Positions 55,667-64,000 of a stretch of 64,000 bases of DNA are shown here, piece by piece (the stretch's first letter is position 1; each line of letters begins with the position of its first letter). The DNA comes from an uncultured Psychrobacter sp. (GTDB taxonomy: Bacteria > Pseudomonadota > Gammaproteobacteria > Pseudomonadales > Moraxellaceae). The stretch is from positions 124,001 through 188,000 of the forward strand of contig NZ_CANMRN010000001.1 in NCBI RefSeq assembly GCF_947500265.1, in the 5' to 3' direction. The position numbers were made by a program, and so were the translations under genes. The notes beneath the pieces were generated by a model, which was not told where the DNA came from, made no database searches, and was given only the letters and a program-made list of their open reading frames with translations.

Positions 55667-56248
55667 TTAACTTTTAGCAAAGACAGGTAAAGGTTTAAAG
55701 CTAACCTCTGAGCGCGGAAGCTTGGCGACATCTTGCATACGCCAATCGTCCTTGCCATCGTTATTCACTTGCAGGTAATATTTGGCTTTTACCGAATCAA
55801 GATCCACTTGGGCGCTGTATTTATTGCCCTCAACATGCTTTAGCACGACGTCACGGTCTTTTTTGATGTCGGTTGCATGCGAGATTGAAAGATCAAGCGT
55901 ATCAGGATAAGTAAGTGGCTGGCCGTTCAATAGCTTGCCTGACTGCACACTTTGCTCAGGATAATTGAGATAAAACACAACATCGCCATTATCCGAAAAT
56001 TGCATCTTGCCATGCAAGTCCAAATCATAAGCAAGCTTGTCACGTGATACGTCGTGATAGAGCGTTTTGCCATCCATATACCAGTCGTCACGTACCACGC
56101 TGTCGCGGATCTGGTAAGAGTAGTAAACAAACCAGATACAAGCGATCACGACCGCAGCAGGCATGCCAATCACAAAGATAACGACCATGTAATTTTTATA
56201 CCATGGCTGCTTATCTTGATGTTTAAAGTTCGGTGCTGGAGTAGACAT
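55667..56248 (-). CDS. FixH family protein, cbb3 oxidase assembly
   Basis: A 193-aa membrane-anchored protein from the chosen ATG. It has one N-terminal helix (about 22-45, VVIFVIGMPAAVVIACIWFVYY) preceded by PWYKNYMV, and a periplasmic beta domain. FixH proteins help copper insertion or maturation of cbb3 oxidase. The ATG at 56248 has AGGT at good spacing; a longer frame to 56293 adds a non-conserved-looking tail. It follows ccoG on the same strand, as in other cco regions. Confidence 0.83.
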   Translation of the reverse strand: MSTPAPNFKHQDKQPWYKNYMVVIFVIGMPAAVVIACIWFVYYSYQIRDSVVRDDWYMDGKTLYHDVSRDKLAYDLDLHGKMQFSDNGDVVFYLNYPEQSVQSGKLLNGQPLTYPDTLDLSISHATDIKKDRDVVLKHVEGNKYSAQVDLDSVKAKYYLQVNNDGKDDWRMQDVAKLPRSEVSFKPLPVFAKS

Positions 56249-56460
56249 AAAATACCTATGCATCAGATACGCATTCAATAGATAGCCGTTCATTAGACAT
56301 CTATAAATGGTATCAACGGATAATTTGGCGGCTAAGCGCTACCAGTTTAATGGTAAAAAATTTATTCGATAGTCTTTAGCTAGAATAGTTATTTAACTAC
56401 TTGAACTAGCTAGACTACCGAATGAGATACATAAAACTAAATAATGGATAAGTCAGTAAT

Positions 56461-57870
56461 TTACTGACCTTGGGTCGTAAAGATATTTTGCTTACTTACC
56501 TTATACTTGCCATTTTCGCTGCTCACATTTAGCGTGACAGGCGTTTGGCCAAACTCTATTACATCAGGATCACCATAAATACTGACTGGCATATCAAAGC
56601 TTTCGCCAGCTTCTAATGGTACATCGTTAAAGCGTAGCTCTAAGCTCAGCCCTTTTTGCGGTGCTAGTGTTATCGTGTAGGTATGAGCATCCTGCGTCTT
56701 ATTGGTTAGCTTAACGATATAGCTATTTTCAATCATGCCTTGATTGTTGATAGACGATAACTGATTACGGTCACGGCGGATATCAATTTCCAGTGGCACG
56801 CGATCGGTTAACGCATATATAACGCCGCCACATAGTACAGCCAACAATGTTAAGTAAGCAAATAGTCGTGGGCGCAGTACGCGGCTTGGCTCTTTTTCTG
56901 CCAGCTGACGTTCGGTCGTATAACGAATCAGTCCACGCGGATAGCCGACCTTGTCCATCACTTCGTTACAGGCATCAATACAAGCTGCACACTGGATACA
57001 GCCAACTTGCAAACCATCACGAATATCGATACCAGTAGGGCAGACCTGCACACACATGGTACATTCAATGCAGTCGCCCAGGTGCTCTGGATTTGTGCCT
57101 TTTTTACGGGCACCGCGCGGCTCACCGCGTTCATAATCATAAGATACGATCAATGTGTCTTTATCAAACATCACACTCTGAAAGCGGCCATAGGGGCAAA
57201 TCTGTACACACATTTGCTCACGCATATAGCCTGCATTGGCATAAGTAGCAAAGGTGAAGATAAACATTGAGACCCATACCCACGTTGGCCAATCAGGGAA
57301 TGGAATCACTCCTATTGACTGCCAGCTATGATATAGAGAATCCGTCCCTGCCACATAACTAACAAAGGTCGCTGCTGTAATCACAGAAAGCAAAAACCAA
57401 ATTGAATACACAACCGTACGTTTGAATACTTTGCTTGCACTTAACGGTGCTTTATCAAACTTGATGCGCTTATTACGATCGCCAATCACCCACTTTTCAA
57501 CATATTGGTATAGATGCGTCCATATCGTTTGAGGACAGGCATAACCACACCAAACGCGTCCTGCATATACCGTCACCATAAACAGCGTAAACGCGGCAAT
57601 AATGGCAAATGCAGCAATAAAATAAAAATCTTGCGTCAAAAACGTCATGCCAAAAATATAATAATGCTGCGATGGCACATCAAACCATATTGCTTGTCTA
57701 TCATTATAGCGCAGCCATGGCAAAAGTAAAAAAGCCGCAAAAAGAGCATACATCGTGATGACACGAATATTTTGATAAAAACCTGTGACAAACCTTGGGT
57801 GTACACGATGCTTGGTTGCATCAAGGTCGACTTGTTGTACAGGAATTTTATTGGATTGTTGTGCTGACAT
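56461..57870 (-). CDS. ccoG: Cytochrome c oxidase accessory protein CcoG
   Basis: A 469-aa membrane Fe-S protein (also called FixG/RdxA) that reduces Cu(II) for insertion into the cbb3 oxidase. About five helices; VWCGYACPQTIW is near residue 107. The ferredoxin motifs CIECTMCVQVCP and CIQCAACIDACNEV supply two 4Fe-4S clusters. The C-terminal periplasmic Ig-like domain is present. It is downstream of ccoNOQP with a terminator and 527 bp between, so it probably has its own promoter. fixH follows after 212 bp. Confidence 0.94.
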   Translation of the reverse strand: MSAQQSNKIPVQQVDLDATKHRVHPRFVTGFYQNIRVITMYALFAAFLLLPWLRYNDRQAIWFDVPSQHYYIFGMTFLTQDFYFIAAFAIIAAFTLFMVTVYAGRVWCGYACPQTIWTHLYQYVEKWVIGDRNKRIKFDKAPLSASKVFKRTVVYSIWFLLSVITAATFVSYVAGTDSLYHSWQSIGVIPFPDWPTWVWVSMFIFTFATYANAGYMREQMCVQICPYGRFQSVMFDKDTLIVSYDYERGEPRGARKKGTNPEHLGDCIECTMCVQVCPTGIDIRDGLQVGCIQCAACIDACNEVMDKVGYPRGLIRYTTERQLAEKEPSRVLRPRLFAYLTLLAVLCGGVIYALTDRVPLEIDIRRDRNQLSSINNQGMIENSYIVKLTNKTQDAHTYTITLAPQKGLSLELRFNDVPLEAGESFDMPVSIYGDPDVIEFGQTPVTLNVSSENGKYKVSKQNIFTTQGQ

Positions 57871-58397
57871 AAACGTGCCTCTTTAAAAAAAGAATCAGTC
57901 TGCTGGCATGATGAACAAACACCTCTAGCGTCGAGGTATATGAGTGTATGATGTTATCAATGTCAGTAAATAGCGGATAAAAAATTCGATAAAAAACTTT
58001 CTAATCTGCTTACCAAATGATCGATTGTAAATATAGTCGGTTCAACATAATCTTGATACAAGTAAAGGGAAGTGAAAGTACTACAAATAGTAGACTAAAC
58101 GAGCCTGTATCTAATTTATCTGAAGTTGACTATCTTGTTATGTGATTGAGTCAGAGCGATATAAAGCCATGACCAATAGACTATTTTAAAAAATAGCTAT
58201 TCTAACATTCTCCCTACTAATAATGGGGTGATAATCGTAAAAAGCAACGAATATACGAGAACGTTTTCTAGTATTTATAGCCGCTCATCACTGTCATTTC
58301 TAAATGAAAATCAATACTGCTATACGTAAAAGGGAGAACTGCAATAACAGTTCTCCCTTCATTAAATCTCGTCCATATTCAGTACAGTAACAACGTC
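57871..58397. other. Intergenic region between ccoP and ccoG
   Basis: 527 bp that holds the ccoP terminator (listed separately) and the ccoG promoter. A partial match to an FNR-type site (TTGATACAAGTAAA near 58053) is too weak to call. I see no gene. Confidence 0.4.
58328..58359 (-). terminator. Terminator after ccoP
   Basis: A 12-bp perfect stem (AAGGGAGAACTG/CAGTTCTCCCTT) with a 6-base loop lies 39 bp after the ccoP stop. The T run is short. Confidence 0.75.
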
Positions 58398-59549
58398 TTA
58401 GTTAGCAGTTGCTTCTTCAGTTGCTACAGGCTGAGTAGCTGCAGCAGTAACCGGTGCTGCTTCAGGTGATTTGCCTGTTTTATCTGATAGTGAGTAGATA
58501 TAAGCAGCAAGTAGCATGATGCGCTCATTACCTAGCTTAGTTTCCCACTGAGGCATAACGCCAGCACGGCCATAACGTAATGTATTACGTACAGTCTCAC
58601 GCTCACCGCCATATAACCAGATGTTGTCAGTCAAGTTTGGTGCACCTGCTGAAATCATACCTTTACCGCTTTCAGAGTGACATAGTGCACACTGTTGCTT
58701 AAAGATAGCTTCGCCTTGATTAACCAAAGTTTGGTCAAGTTCACCGTTACTCTTACTACCGTTATTTGGAGATAGTGACAATACATATTCAGAAGCTGCA
58801 CGTACACCGTCTTCGCCGATCTGATCGCGCCAAGCAGGCATACCGCCAATACGACCATTATGTAGCGTAGTCAGAATGTTGCTAGCTTCGCCGCCATATA
58901 ACCAATCATTGTCTGTTAGGTTAGGGTAGCCTGTCGCACCTTTAGCGTTAGAGCCATGACATACAGAACAGTTCTGTAAGAACAAGCGGCTACCAACTTT
59001 TAAAGCATTCGGGTTTTCAGACAGTTTTTCGACATAAGGAGCAAGTTCTGCAACTTTTTCGTCAATTTTAGTCTGTAGATCTGCTGGTGGGTTTTCGCTA
59101 CGACGCATGGTCGCTTGTAACTCGTTTAGCGTACCAAGTGTCGCAGTCGCACCTGCAGCATCTGCTTTTACCAAAATGCTTTTTTCAAAGTTATCAGTAA
59201 ATACTTTGTTGTTACTTTCAAGCTCACTGAACAACTCGTTTTTAGAGGTCCACGGTACAGTTTCACCGTCAACTTCTACGGTGGCGATACCTTCCCAGTG
59301 TTTCGGGAACATAGCTGGAAAGAATACCCAGTACGCCACACCCCAAACGATCGAGCCAAAAAATATCACCAACCACCATTTAGGAAGCGGCTTGTCGTAT
59401 TCTCGGATACCATCGTATTCATGACCAGTAGTACCGTCTTCCTCAACGTCTGGTTTGTATTTTAGTACAAACAACAGAACGCCAAGAATAAAAAGCCAGC
59501 AACCGAAACTGATTAGCGTGATCCAAGAACTCCAAAAAAATGTCATCAT
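58398..59549 (-). CDS. ccoP: cbb3-type cytochrome c oxidase subunit III CcoP (diheme)
   Basis: A 383-aa membrane-anchored diheme cytochrome c that accepts electrons and passes them to CcoO/CcoN. Two N-terminal helices (about 8-29 and 58-78) are followed by an acidic insert and two cytochrome c domains with heme sites CSVCH (194-198) and CALCH (287-291). The C-terminus ends in an Ala/Thr/Pro-rich tail. The ATG overlaps the ccoQ stop as ATGA; a second ATG one codon later is equally possible. Last gene of the ccoNOQP operon. Confidence 0.94.
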   Translation of the reverse strand: MMTFFWSSWITLISFGCWLFILGVLLFVLKYKPDVEEDGTTGHEYDGIREYDKPLPKWWLVIFFGSIVWGVAYWVFFPAMFPKHWEGIATVEVDGETVPWTSKNELFSELESNNKVFTDNFEKSILVKADAAGATATLGTLNELQATMRRSENPPADLQTKIDEKVAELAPYVEKLSENPNALKVGSRLFLQNCSVCHGSNAKGATGYPNLTDNDWLYGGEASNILTTLHNGRIGGMPAWRDQIGEDGVRAASEYVLSLSPNNGSKSNGELDQTLVNQGEAIFKQQCALCHSESGKGMISAGAPNLTDNIWLYGGERETVRNTLRYGRAGVMPQWETKLGNERIMLLAAYIYSLSDKTGKSPEAAPVTAAATQPVATEEATAN

Positions 59550-59725
59550 TTATCCTTATTGCGCTGCTCTTCAGACAGAGATTTTATATCCTCGTCATCA
59601 AGCGCAAGTTGTGCATCTTCTTCGAAGCGTTTTTTGTTTTTTGGCGAATACGCCCACCATGCAACGCCTACGAAGGCAATAAAGGCAGAAACGGTCGCAA
59701 TTGTTTGTAATTCACCAATACCCAT
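59546..59725 (-). CDS. ccoQ: cbb3-type oxidase subunit IV CcoQ, 59 aa
   Basis: This short gene fills the gap between ccoO and ccoP. Its 59 residues start [20 protein letters not shown], form one membrane helix (about 7-26) followed by WAYSPKNKKRFEEDA, and end in an acidic cytoplasmic tail. The YSPKNKKRFEEDA segment is the usual CcoQ mark. CcoQ stabilises the oxidase complex. The start overlaps the ccoO stop by one base (TAATG), and its stop overlaps the ccoP start (ATGA), so translation is coupled. Confidence 0.9.
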   Translation of the reverse strand: MGIGELQTIATVSAFIAFVGVAWWAYSPKNKKRFEEDAQLALDDEDIKSLSEEQRNKDK

Positions 59726-60363
59726 TAGCGCTGTCCTTCCATTGCGGTACCTAACTGCTGTAGATAGGCGACCAAAGCGTCAAGCTCAGTAGCGCCAAGC
59801 ACTGCATCTGGAGCGCCTTCAATGTCTTCTTCAGTATAAGGAACACCGAAGCGATCGCGGAATAGACGCATTTTAGCTTGAATGTTTTCGCCATCTACTT
59901 CGTTAGTCGCCAACCAAGGGAAACCTGGCATAACTGATTCAGGCACTAGCGAACGTGGATTGATCAAATGTTGCTTTTGCCAATCTTCAGAATAACGGCC
60001 ACCAACACGTGCTAAATCTGGTCCAGTACGTTTCGATCCCCATAAGAATGGATGATCCCACGTCGACTCAGCGGCACGTGAATATGGTCCATAACGTTCA
60101 ACTTCTGCACGTAATGGGCGAACCATTTGAGTATGACAAACGTGACATCCTTCACGGATATAAATATCACGACCTTCAAATTCAAGCGCTGTCCAAGGCT
60201 CCATAGCGGGAAGGGGAGCGTTCACCCCACCTTCTTCAGGACCCTTGTTGTCATAGATCAATGGTACGATTTCAACTAGCGTTGCAAAACTAATAGCAAT
60301 CACGATACCAATGACTAACAAGCCTGTATTTTTTTCAATAATTTCATGCGGTGTACCAGCCAT
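59725..60363 (-). CDS. ccoO: cbb3-type cytochrome c oxidase subunit II CcoO (monoheme)
   Basis: A 212-aa monoheme cytochrome c. One N-terminal membrane helix (about 15-36), then the periplasmic heme site [12 protein letters not shown] (Cys73, Cys76, His77). [15 protein letters not shown] supplies the distal Met region. [14 protein letters not shown] and [19 protein letters not shown] are family hallmarks. It lies 9 bp after ccoN and is coupled to ccoQ. Confidence 0.95.
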   Translation of the reverse strand: MAGTPHEIIEKNTGLLVIGIVIAISFATLVEIVPLIYDNKGPEEGGVNAPLPAMEPWTALEFEGRDIYIREGCHVCHTQMVRPLRAEVERYGPYSRAAESTWDHPFLWGSKRTGPDLARVGGRYSEDWQKQHLINPRSLVPESVMPGFPWLATNEVDGENIQAKMRLFRDRFGVPYTEEDIEGAPDAVLGATELDALVAYLQQLGTAMEGQR

Positions 60364-60372
60364 GATCGCTCC

Positions 60373-61854
60373 TTATACGTTAGCTGTCGAAGGTTTTTCG
60401 ACACTAGGTTCATGATCCGTTGGATCAGCGACATCTACAGGCTTACCTTCTGGCATTTTGAGTGTTTTATAGCAGTTATAAGCCATTACAAACATACCCG
60501 ATACATATAAGAAGCCACCAAATGCACGGCCAATATATGGGAAATGCGAGAATTCAACAGTATCAACGAAGCTATATACCAAAGTACCGTCTGGGTTAGT
60601 AGCCAGCCACATCATGCCTTGGCCAATACCTGAGATCCACATAGACACGATATAGAAAATCGTTCCTGCAGTCGCTAGCCAGAAATGCGTGGTGATTAAG
60701 CTGATAGAGTACATCTTCGGTTTGTTATAAATACGTGGTAGCAGTACGTATAGCGAACCAATGGTAATCATACCAACCCAGCCAAGTGCGCCTGAGTGTA
60801 CGTGACCAACTGTCCAATCAGTATTATGTGATAGCGCATTCACTGTTTTGATAGACATCATTGGGCCTTCGAACGTCGACATCGCGTAGAACGACAATGC
60901 AACAATCATAAAGCGAATGATCGGATCGGTACGCAGCTTATCCCAACTACCTGATAACGTTAGTACACCGTTAATCATACCACCCCAAGATGGTGCGAAT
61001 AGGATGATTGAGAAGACCATAGCAAGAGACTGCGTCCAATCAGGAAGCGCTGAATAATGCAAATGGTGACCACCAGCCCACATATATGAAGCAATCAATG
61101 CCCAAAAGTGAACGATAGACAAACGATAAGAATAGATAGGACGGCCAATCTGTACAGGAACAAAATAATACATCATTCCAAGGAAGGCTGCCGTTAAGTA
61201 AAAACCTACCGCATTATGCCCGTACCACCACTGCACCATCGCATCAGTTGCACCGCCAAATAGCGAATAAGATTTGAACGCACTAACAGGAATCGCCATG
61301 CTGTTTACGATGTGTAGTAATGCAATCGTAATGATGAAAGCGGCAAAGAACCAGTTAGCCACATAGATATGTGAGGTTTTACGTTTGATGAGCGTACCGA
61401 AAAATACAATGGCATAAGAGATCCATACCAAGGCAATTAGGATATCGATCGGCCACTCAAGCTCAGCGTATTCTTTAGTTGAGGTCAAACCTAGAGGAAG
61501 GGTAATAACAGCGGATACGATAACCGCTTGCCAACCCCAAAAGGTAAACCAAGCCAAATATGGCGCAAATAAACGCGTCTTACAGGTACGCTGAACGATG
61601 TAGTAAGACGTTGCGAACAGGGCAGAGCCACCGAACGCAAAAATCACCGCATTGGTATGCAGTGGTCTTAAACGACTAAAGGTCAGCCATGGAATGTCAA
61701 AGTTGAGTGCTGGCCATGCTAACTGTGAAGCAATGAACACACCAAGACTCATGCCGACGATGCCCCAAACGACAGCCATGATCGTAAAAAATCTTACGAT
61801 AGTAATTTCATACTCACGGTCAACTGGGGCGAATGCTGTGTTTTGTAAACTCAT
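60373..61854 (-). CDS. ccoN: cbb3-type cytochrome c oxidase subunit I CcoN
   Basis: The catalytic subunit of the high-affinity terminal oxidase, reducing O2 at the heme b3-CuB site. A 493-aa protein with about 12 helices. Heme and copper ligands are seen in [42 protein letters not shown], and [21 protein letters not shown] precedes the ATG. It heads the ccoNOQP operon, which supports respiration at low oxygen. A long 866-bp region precedes it. Confidence 0.96.
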   Translation of the reverse strand: MSLQNTAFAPVDREYEITIVRFFTIMAVVWGIVGMSLGVFIASQLAWPALNFDIPWLTFSRLRPLHTNAVIFAFGGSALFATSYYIVQRTCKTRLFAPYLAWFTFWGWQAVIVSAVITLPLGLTSTKEYAELEWPIDILIALVWISYAIVFFGTLIKRKTSHIYVANWFFAAFIITIALLHIVNSMAIPVSAFKSYSLFGGATDAMVQWWYGHNAVGFYLTAAFLGMMYYFVPVQIGRPIYSYRLSIVHFWALIASYMWAGGHHLHYSALPDWTQSLAMVFSIILFAPSWGGMINGVLTLSGSWDKLRTDPIIRFMIVALSFYAMSTFEGPMMSIKTVNALSHNTDWTVGHVHSGALGWVGMITIGSLYVLLPRIYNKPKMYSISLITTHFWLATAGTIFYIVSMWISGIGQGMMWLATNPDGTLVYSFVDTVEFSHFPYIGRAFGGFLYVSGMFVMAYNCYKTLKMPEGKPVDVADPTDHEPSVEKPSTANV

Positions 61855-62720
61855 TGGATGATTCCTTTACAGCCCGAATTATCAACAGAATTAACCAACA
61901 ATCTATGTTGTCTGCACTATAAATACTCTCAAATTTGTATTTATACTAGCGCCAACACATGTTGTTTTTTGGCTTATTTAGCGCAATGACGTCATTAACT
62001 ATCGATTTAGGCCCTTACTGTCTATTAGTTAATACTAATAAATAGAAATAGGCATTTCATACACTTTACTTAAAGTCAGTCGATAGTAGGATTGTTAATA
62101 GATCATCAAGGTAAATAAGAAGACGCGCCGTTTTGAGCATCAAACATCTCATAAGGCTAAATATGTATCTTAATTATTACGAAAAAATCTGTACTAATGA
62201 AGATAGATACCCATATCTATAGGGCTATTAAAACGCATTGACCATAGATGTATGCTAGCGGCGGCTGACAAAAAACACGATTATGTAATGTTTGGTTAAA
62301 ACTCCCGACTCTGTTTAAGGGTATTGTAACGCAATCCTAATTAAATATCATCAGAACTATGCGCCAAAATACAAACTCTTTGGTATAAATGTTAGCGAGC
62401 AACTTATTATTGCTGTGCTACTCCTCTATTTTATACACAATTTTGTCACTATTCTAGATGCTCATTTTGATTGAATAGGGGAGACGCTCGCTAAACATAA
62501 GCGTAGACCTGCAAAGAAGTTTTGTAACAATAACATTGCTGAGCCGATAAATAGGTTTTACTTCTTATCAAGTCGCCCTTTATAATGAGGCTGAACGTCA
62601 TTAATGGCTATGCATCGCATAGGTCTATTGATAGCAATCATTTTAATAATTCTAATAGTTAGGCCAAGAGTGCCTCAAGGGATATTGGTCTGACAGAATA
62701 TCAATTAAGGATAATATAAT
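61855..62720. other. Long divergent region between ccoN and the SCP2 gene
   Basis: 866 bp without a supportable gene; stop codons are frequent in all frames and it is AT-rich. It must hold the ccoN promoter and the SCP2-gene promoter. A good FNR/ANR-like site is at 62628-62641, near the SCP2 gene and not ccoN. No such site is seen close to ccoN. A small RNA could lie here, but I see no clear terminator to support one. Confidence 0.45.
62628..62641. promoter_or_regulatory. FNR/ANR-like binding site
   Basis: TTGATAGCAATCAT matches the FNR/ANR consensus TTGATnnnnATCAA at nine of ten fixed positions. It is centred about 86 bp upstream of the SCP2 gene start and about 780 bp from ccoN. Match by eye. 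Confidence 0.4.
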
Positions 62721-63110
62721 ATGGCAGTTTTTTTGACAGATGAATGGTTTGAGCAAGTAGAAAAAATGGGCAACGAAGCAGGTGAGTTAAACTTACCGCC
62801 AGTACTTGCCAGTATGGTCGTCAATCTAAAAGTGGCTGAAGCTGATAAAACTATCGAAGCCAATTTTGCAAATGGTTTGCTGCATCGCGGCTTAAACGAT
62901 AATGCAACAACGACACTGCTACTAGATCGCGATATTCTACAGTCTATCATCACTGATTTTGATACCAATCAAATCATGGGTGCGTTTATGAGTGGCAAAA
63001 TCCGTGTCGAAGGCGATATGTCACAGTTGATGGCAGTACAGACTGCTCGACCAAGTGCAGAGCAAAAAGAGCTATACACTCGCATCAAATCAATGACGAC
63101 AATGGCTTAA
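62721..63110 (+). CDS. SCP2 sterol-binding domain protein
   Basis: A 129-aa single-domain protein of the SCP2 fold. N-terminal LTDEWFEQVEKMG precedes strands (LNLPPVLASMVVNLKV, TIEANFANG), and the C-terminal helix region MGAFMSGKIRVEGDMSQLMA carries the family's GKIRVEGD segment. SCP2 proteins bind lipids or acyl-CoA; the ligand is unknown here. AAGGA 9 bases before the ATG supports the start. An FNR-like site lies upstream. It is monocistronic with a terminator. Confidence 0.88.
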   Translation: MAVFLTDEWFEQVEKMGNEAGELNLPPVLASMVVNLKVAEADKTIEANFANGLLHRGLNDNATTTLLLDRDILQSIITDFDTNQIMGAFMSGKIRVEGDMSQLMAVQTARPSAEQKELYTRIKSMTTMA

Positions 63111-63166
63111 TTGCATATTGATACGAATTTTACACCACGTTTTTGCGTTGTAAATCAGTAAGACAC

Positions 63167-63200
63167 AAAAAAGCCCCTAATTCATATTAGGGGCTTTTTT
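63167..63200. terminator. Bidirectional terminator
   Basis: AAAAAAGCCCCTAA pairs with TTAGGGGCTTTTTT around a 6-base loop, between the convergent SCP2 gene and the partial gene at the right edge. Confidence 0.9.
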
Positions 63201-63256
63201 ATTGGGTAATCAAATAAGTAATAGCATAAAAAGCTGTAGAAAGTTTCTCAGCTAGG

Positions 63257-64000
63257 TTAGCTCGCTTTTGATTGCTGCGTCGAATTTGATTGGTTTTCTT
63301 TATATATTGCTGCTTGTAGCCACACGTTTGCTTGGACGTAGTCATGTACTTTGATGCTATTGGTTTCAGCAGTATTGAGCGCACCAATACGCACTACAAA
63401 CGGATCTGCATCTTGCTCACGTAGCGTCACCACATCAAACAATATGATAGATTTACCGTTAAACACGGTTTCTTGCTTGCCAAGCACTTGCCCCTGACAC
63501 CAAGCTTCATCTTCTTGTCCTAGCGTATCGCCAAACAAGTAAGCGCACATATGGCCTAAATTAATCTCAACAGGTGCCATTTGCTCTTTGGTTTCAGGTT
63601 TCCATTCACTGATTTGCTCTTGCAGATCATCAGGGATTTTTCCGTCATTTGCTGCCACGATGTCATTAAAGGCACGGTGATAACGGATAGACTCTTGATC
63701 TTCTACCATGATGACTTCGTTTTGCTCGCTTAGCTTAATTTCATGCGCCCAAGCACTAAAGTTGACATAATAAGAGGTGTCGCGCTGATATAGATGACGG
63801 TTGGTCGTATAGAGTTGATCAAACGCATAAATAATGCTGCCATCAGCAGTACGTAAGCGCAACACGGCATCGTGCGAGTTGTCATTAGCGATGACACGCT
63901 CAATTTTGCAGTTCAATCCGTAAGGACTATCGACACAAGGATAGGCATTGATAAAGCATTCTGGCTTACCATCCTTCATCGCGAGCACTTGATTAATATG
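63257..64000 (-). CDS. Unrecognised protein, partial at the right edge
   Basis: I do not recognise this protein. The frame stays open to the last base of the window (its first readable residues are HINQVLAMKDGK), so the true start lies outside it; a GTG at 63988 is only an internal candidate. About 247 residues are visible: a beta-rich, acidic sequence with two to four Cys, then a final domain of OB-like strands (WCQGQVLGKQETVFNGKSIILFDVVTLRE) and a Gln/Ser-rich tail. No membrane segment is seen. Its stop lies near a shared terminator. Confidence 0.6.
   Translation of the reverse strand, partial: HINQVLAMKDGKPECFINAYPCVDSPYGLNCKIERVIANDNSHDAVLRLRTADGSIIYAFDQLYTTNRHLYQRDTSYYVNFSAWAHEIKLSEQNEVIMVEDQESIRYHRAFNDIVAANDGKIPDDLQEQISEWKPETKEQMAPVEINLGHMCAYLFGDTLGQEDEAWCQGQVLGKQETVFNGKSIILFDVVTLREQDADPFVVRIGALNTAETNSIKVHDYVQANVWLQAAIYKENQSNSTQQSKAS

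Noticed and set aside
61877..61892. FNR-type site close to ccoN (ATCAA half-site)
   Set aside because: Only one half-site is present; the partner half does not match TTGAT, so it is not supported.

Overview
This is chromosomal DNA of moderate G+C from a gammaproteobacterium. Gene content and protein style (DapD, AcnB, RlmKL, TtcA, cbb3 oxidase, D/N-rich hydrophilic insertions in ordinary enzymes) suggest Moraxellaceae, most likely Psychrobacter. The genus is an inference; the window contains no rRNA gene, and I recognised no tRNA or CRISPR array.

Layout. 1-9.6 kb: small unknown proteins, recJ, two tandem TRIC/UPF0126 channels, an EmrE-type exporter, queE, dapD and an alpha/beta hydrolase. 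9.9-16.1 kb: an arsenosugar cluster on the + strand (FAD oxidoreductase, radical SAM arsS, DUF547 protein, two arsenosugar-type glycosyltransferases, arsM). A 170-bp IS-derived miniature element sits just before arsM, and an MTA phosphorylase gene converges from the other side. 17.2-21.2 kb: a TAXI-type TRAP transporter (lipoprotein receptor, DUF1850 protein, fused permease). 21.3-29.3 kb: lipA, a carboxymuconolactone decarboxylase-like protein, acnB, DUF805, a PACE efflux protein, an enoyl-CoA hydratase and a hydrolase.

29.4-46.3 kb is a large tellurium-resistance-type (Ter) stress island. Its left arm is a five-gene minus-strand operon: TerD-trypsin fusion, PRTase/TRSP, HAD, StiP/PELOTA and a CitE-like aldolase. 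An ATP-grasp gene, terA, terZ, an AIM24-like gene, terE, glutaminase, a DUF475 TerC-like membrane protein and terD follow. An ACT-V4R-like protein and a stand-alone MHYT membrane sensor sit between the two arms. No TerB or canonical TerC gene is visible.

46.5-56.3 kb: rlmKL, an MscS channel, a dihydrolipoyl dehydrogenase-like flavoprotein, a peroxiredoxin, a small exported Cys protein, queC, ttcA and fixH. 56.4-61.9 kb: ccoG and the ccoNOQP oxidase operon, including a 59-residue ccoQ. The window ends with an SCP2 protein and a gene cut by the right edge.

Gene interplay. ArsM, ArsS and the two glycosyltransferases outline a route from arsenite through dimethylarsenic to arsenosugars. The Ter island combines TerD-domain proteins and a TerC-like membrane protein with a predicted nucleotide-like metabolite module. 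The cco, ccoG and fixH genes build a high-affinity oxidase. QueE and QueC are two steps of 7-deazaguanine synthesis encoded 46 kb apart.
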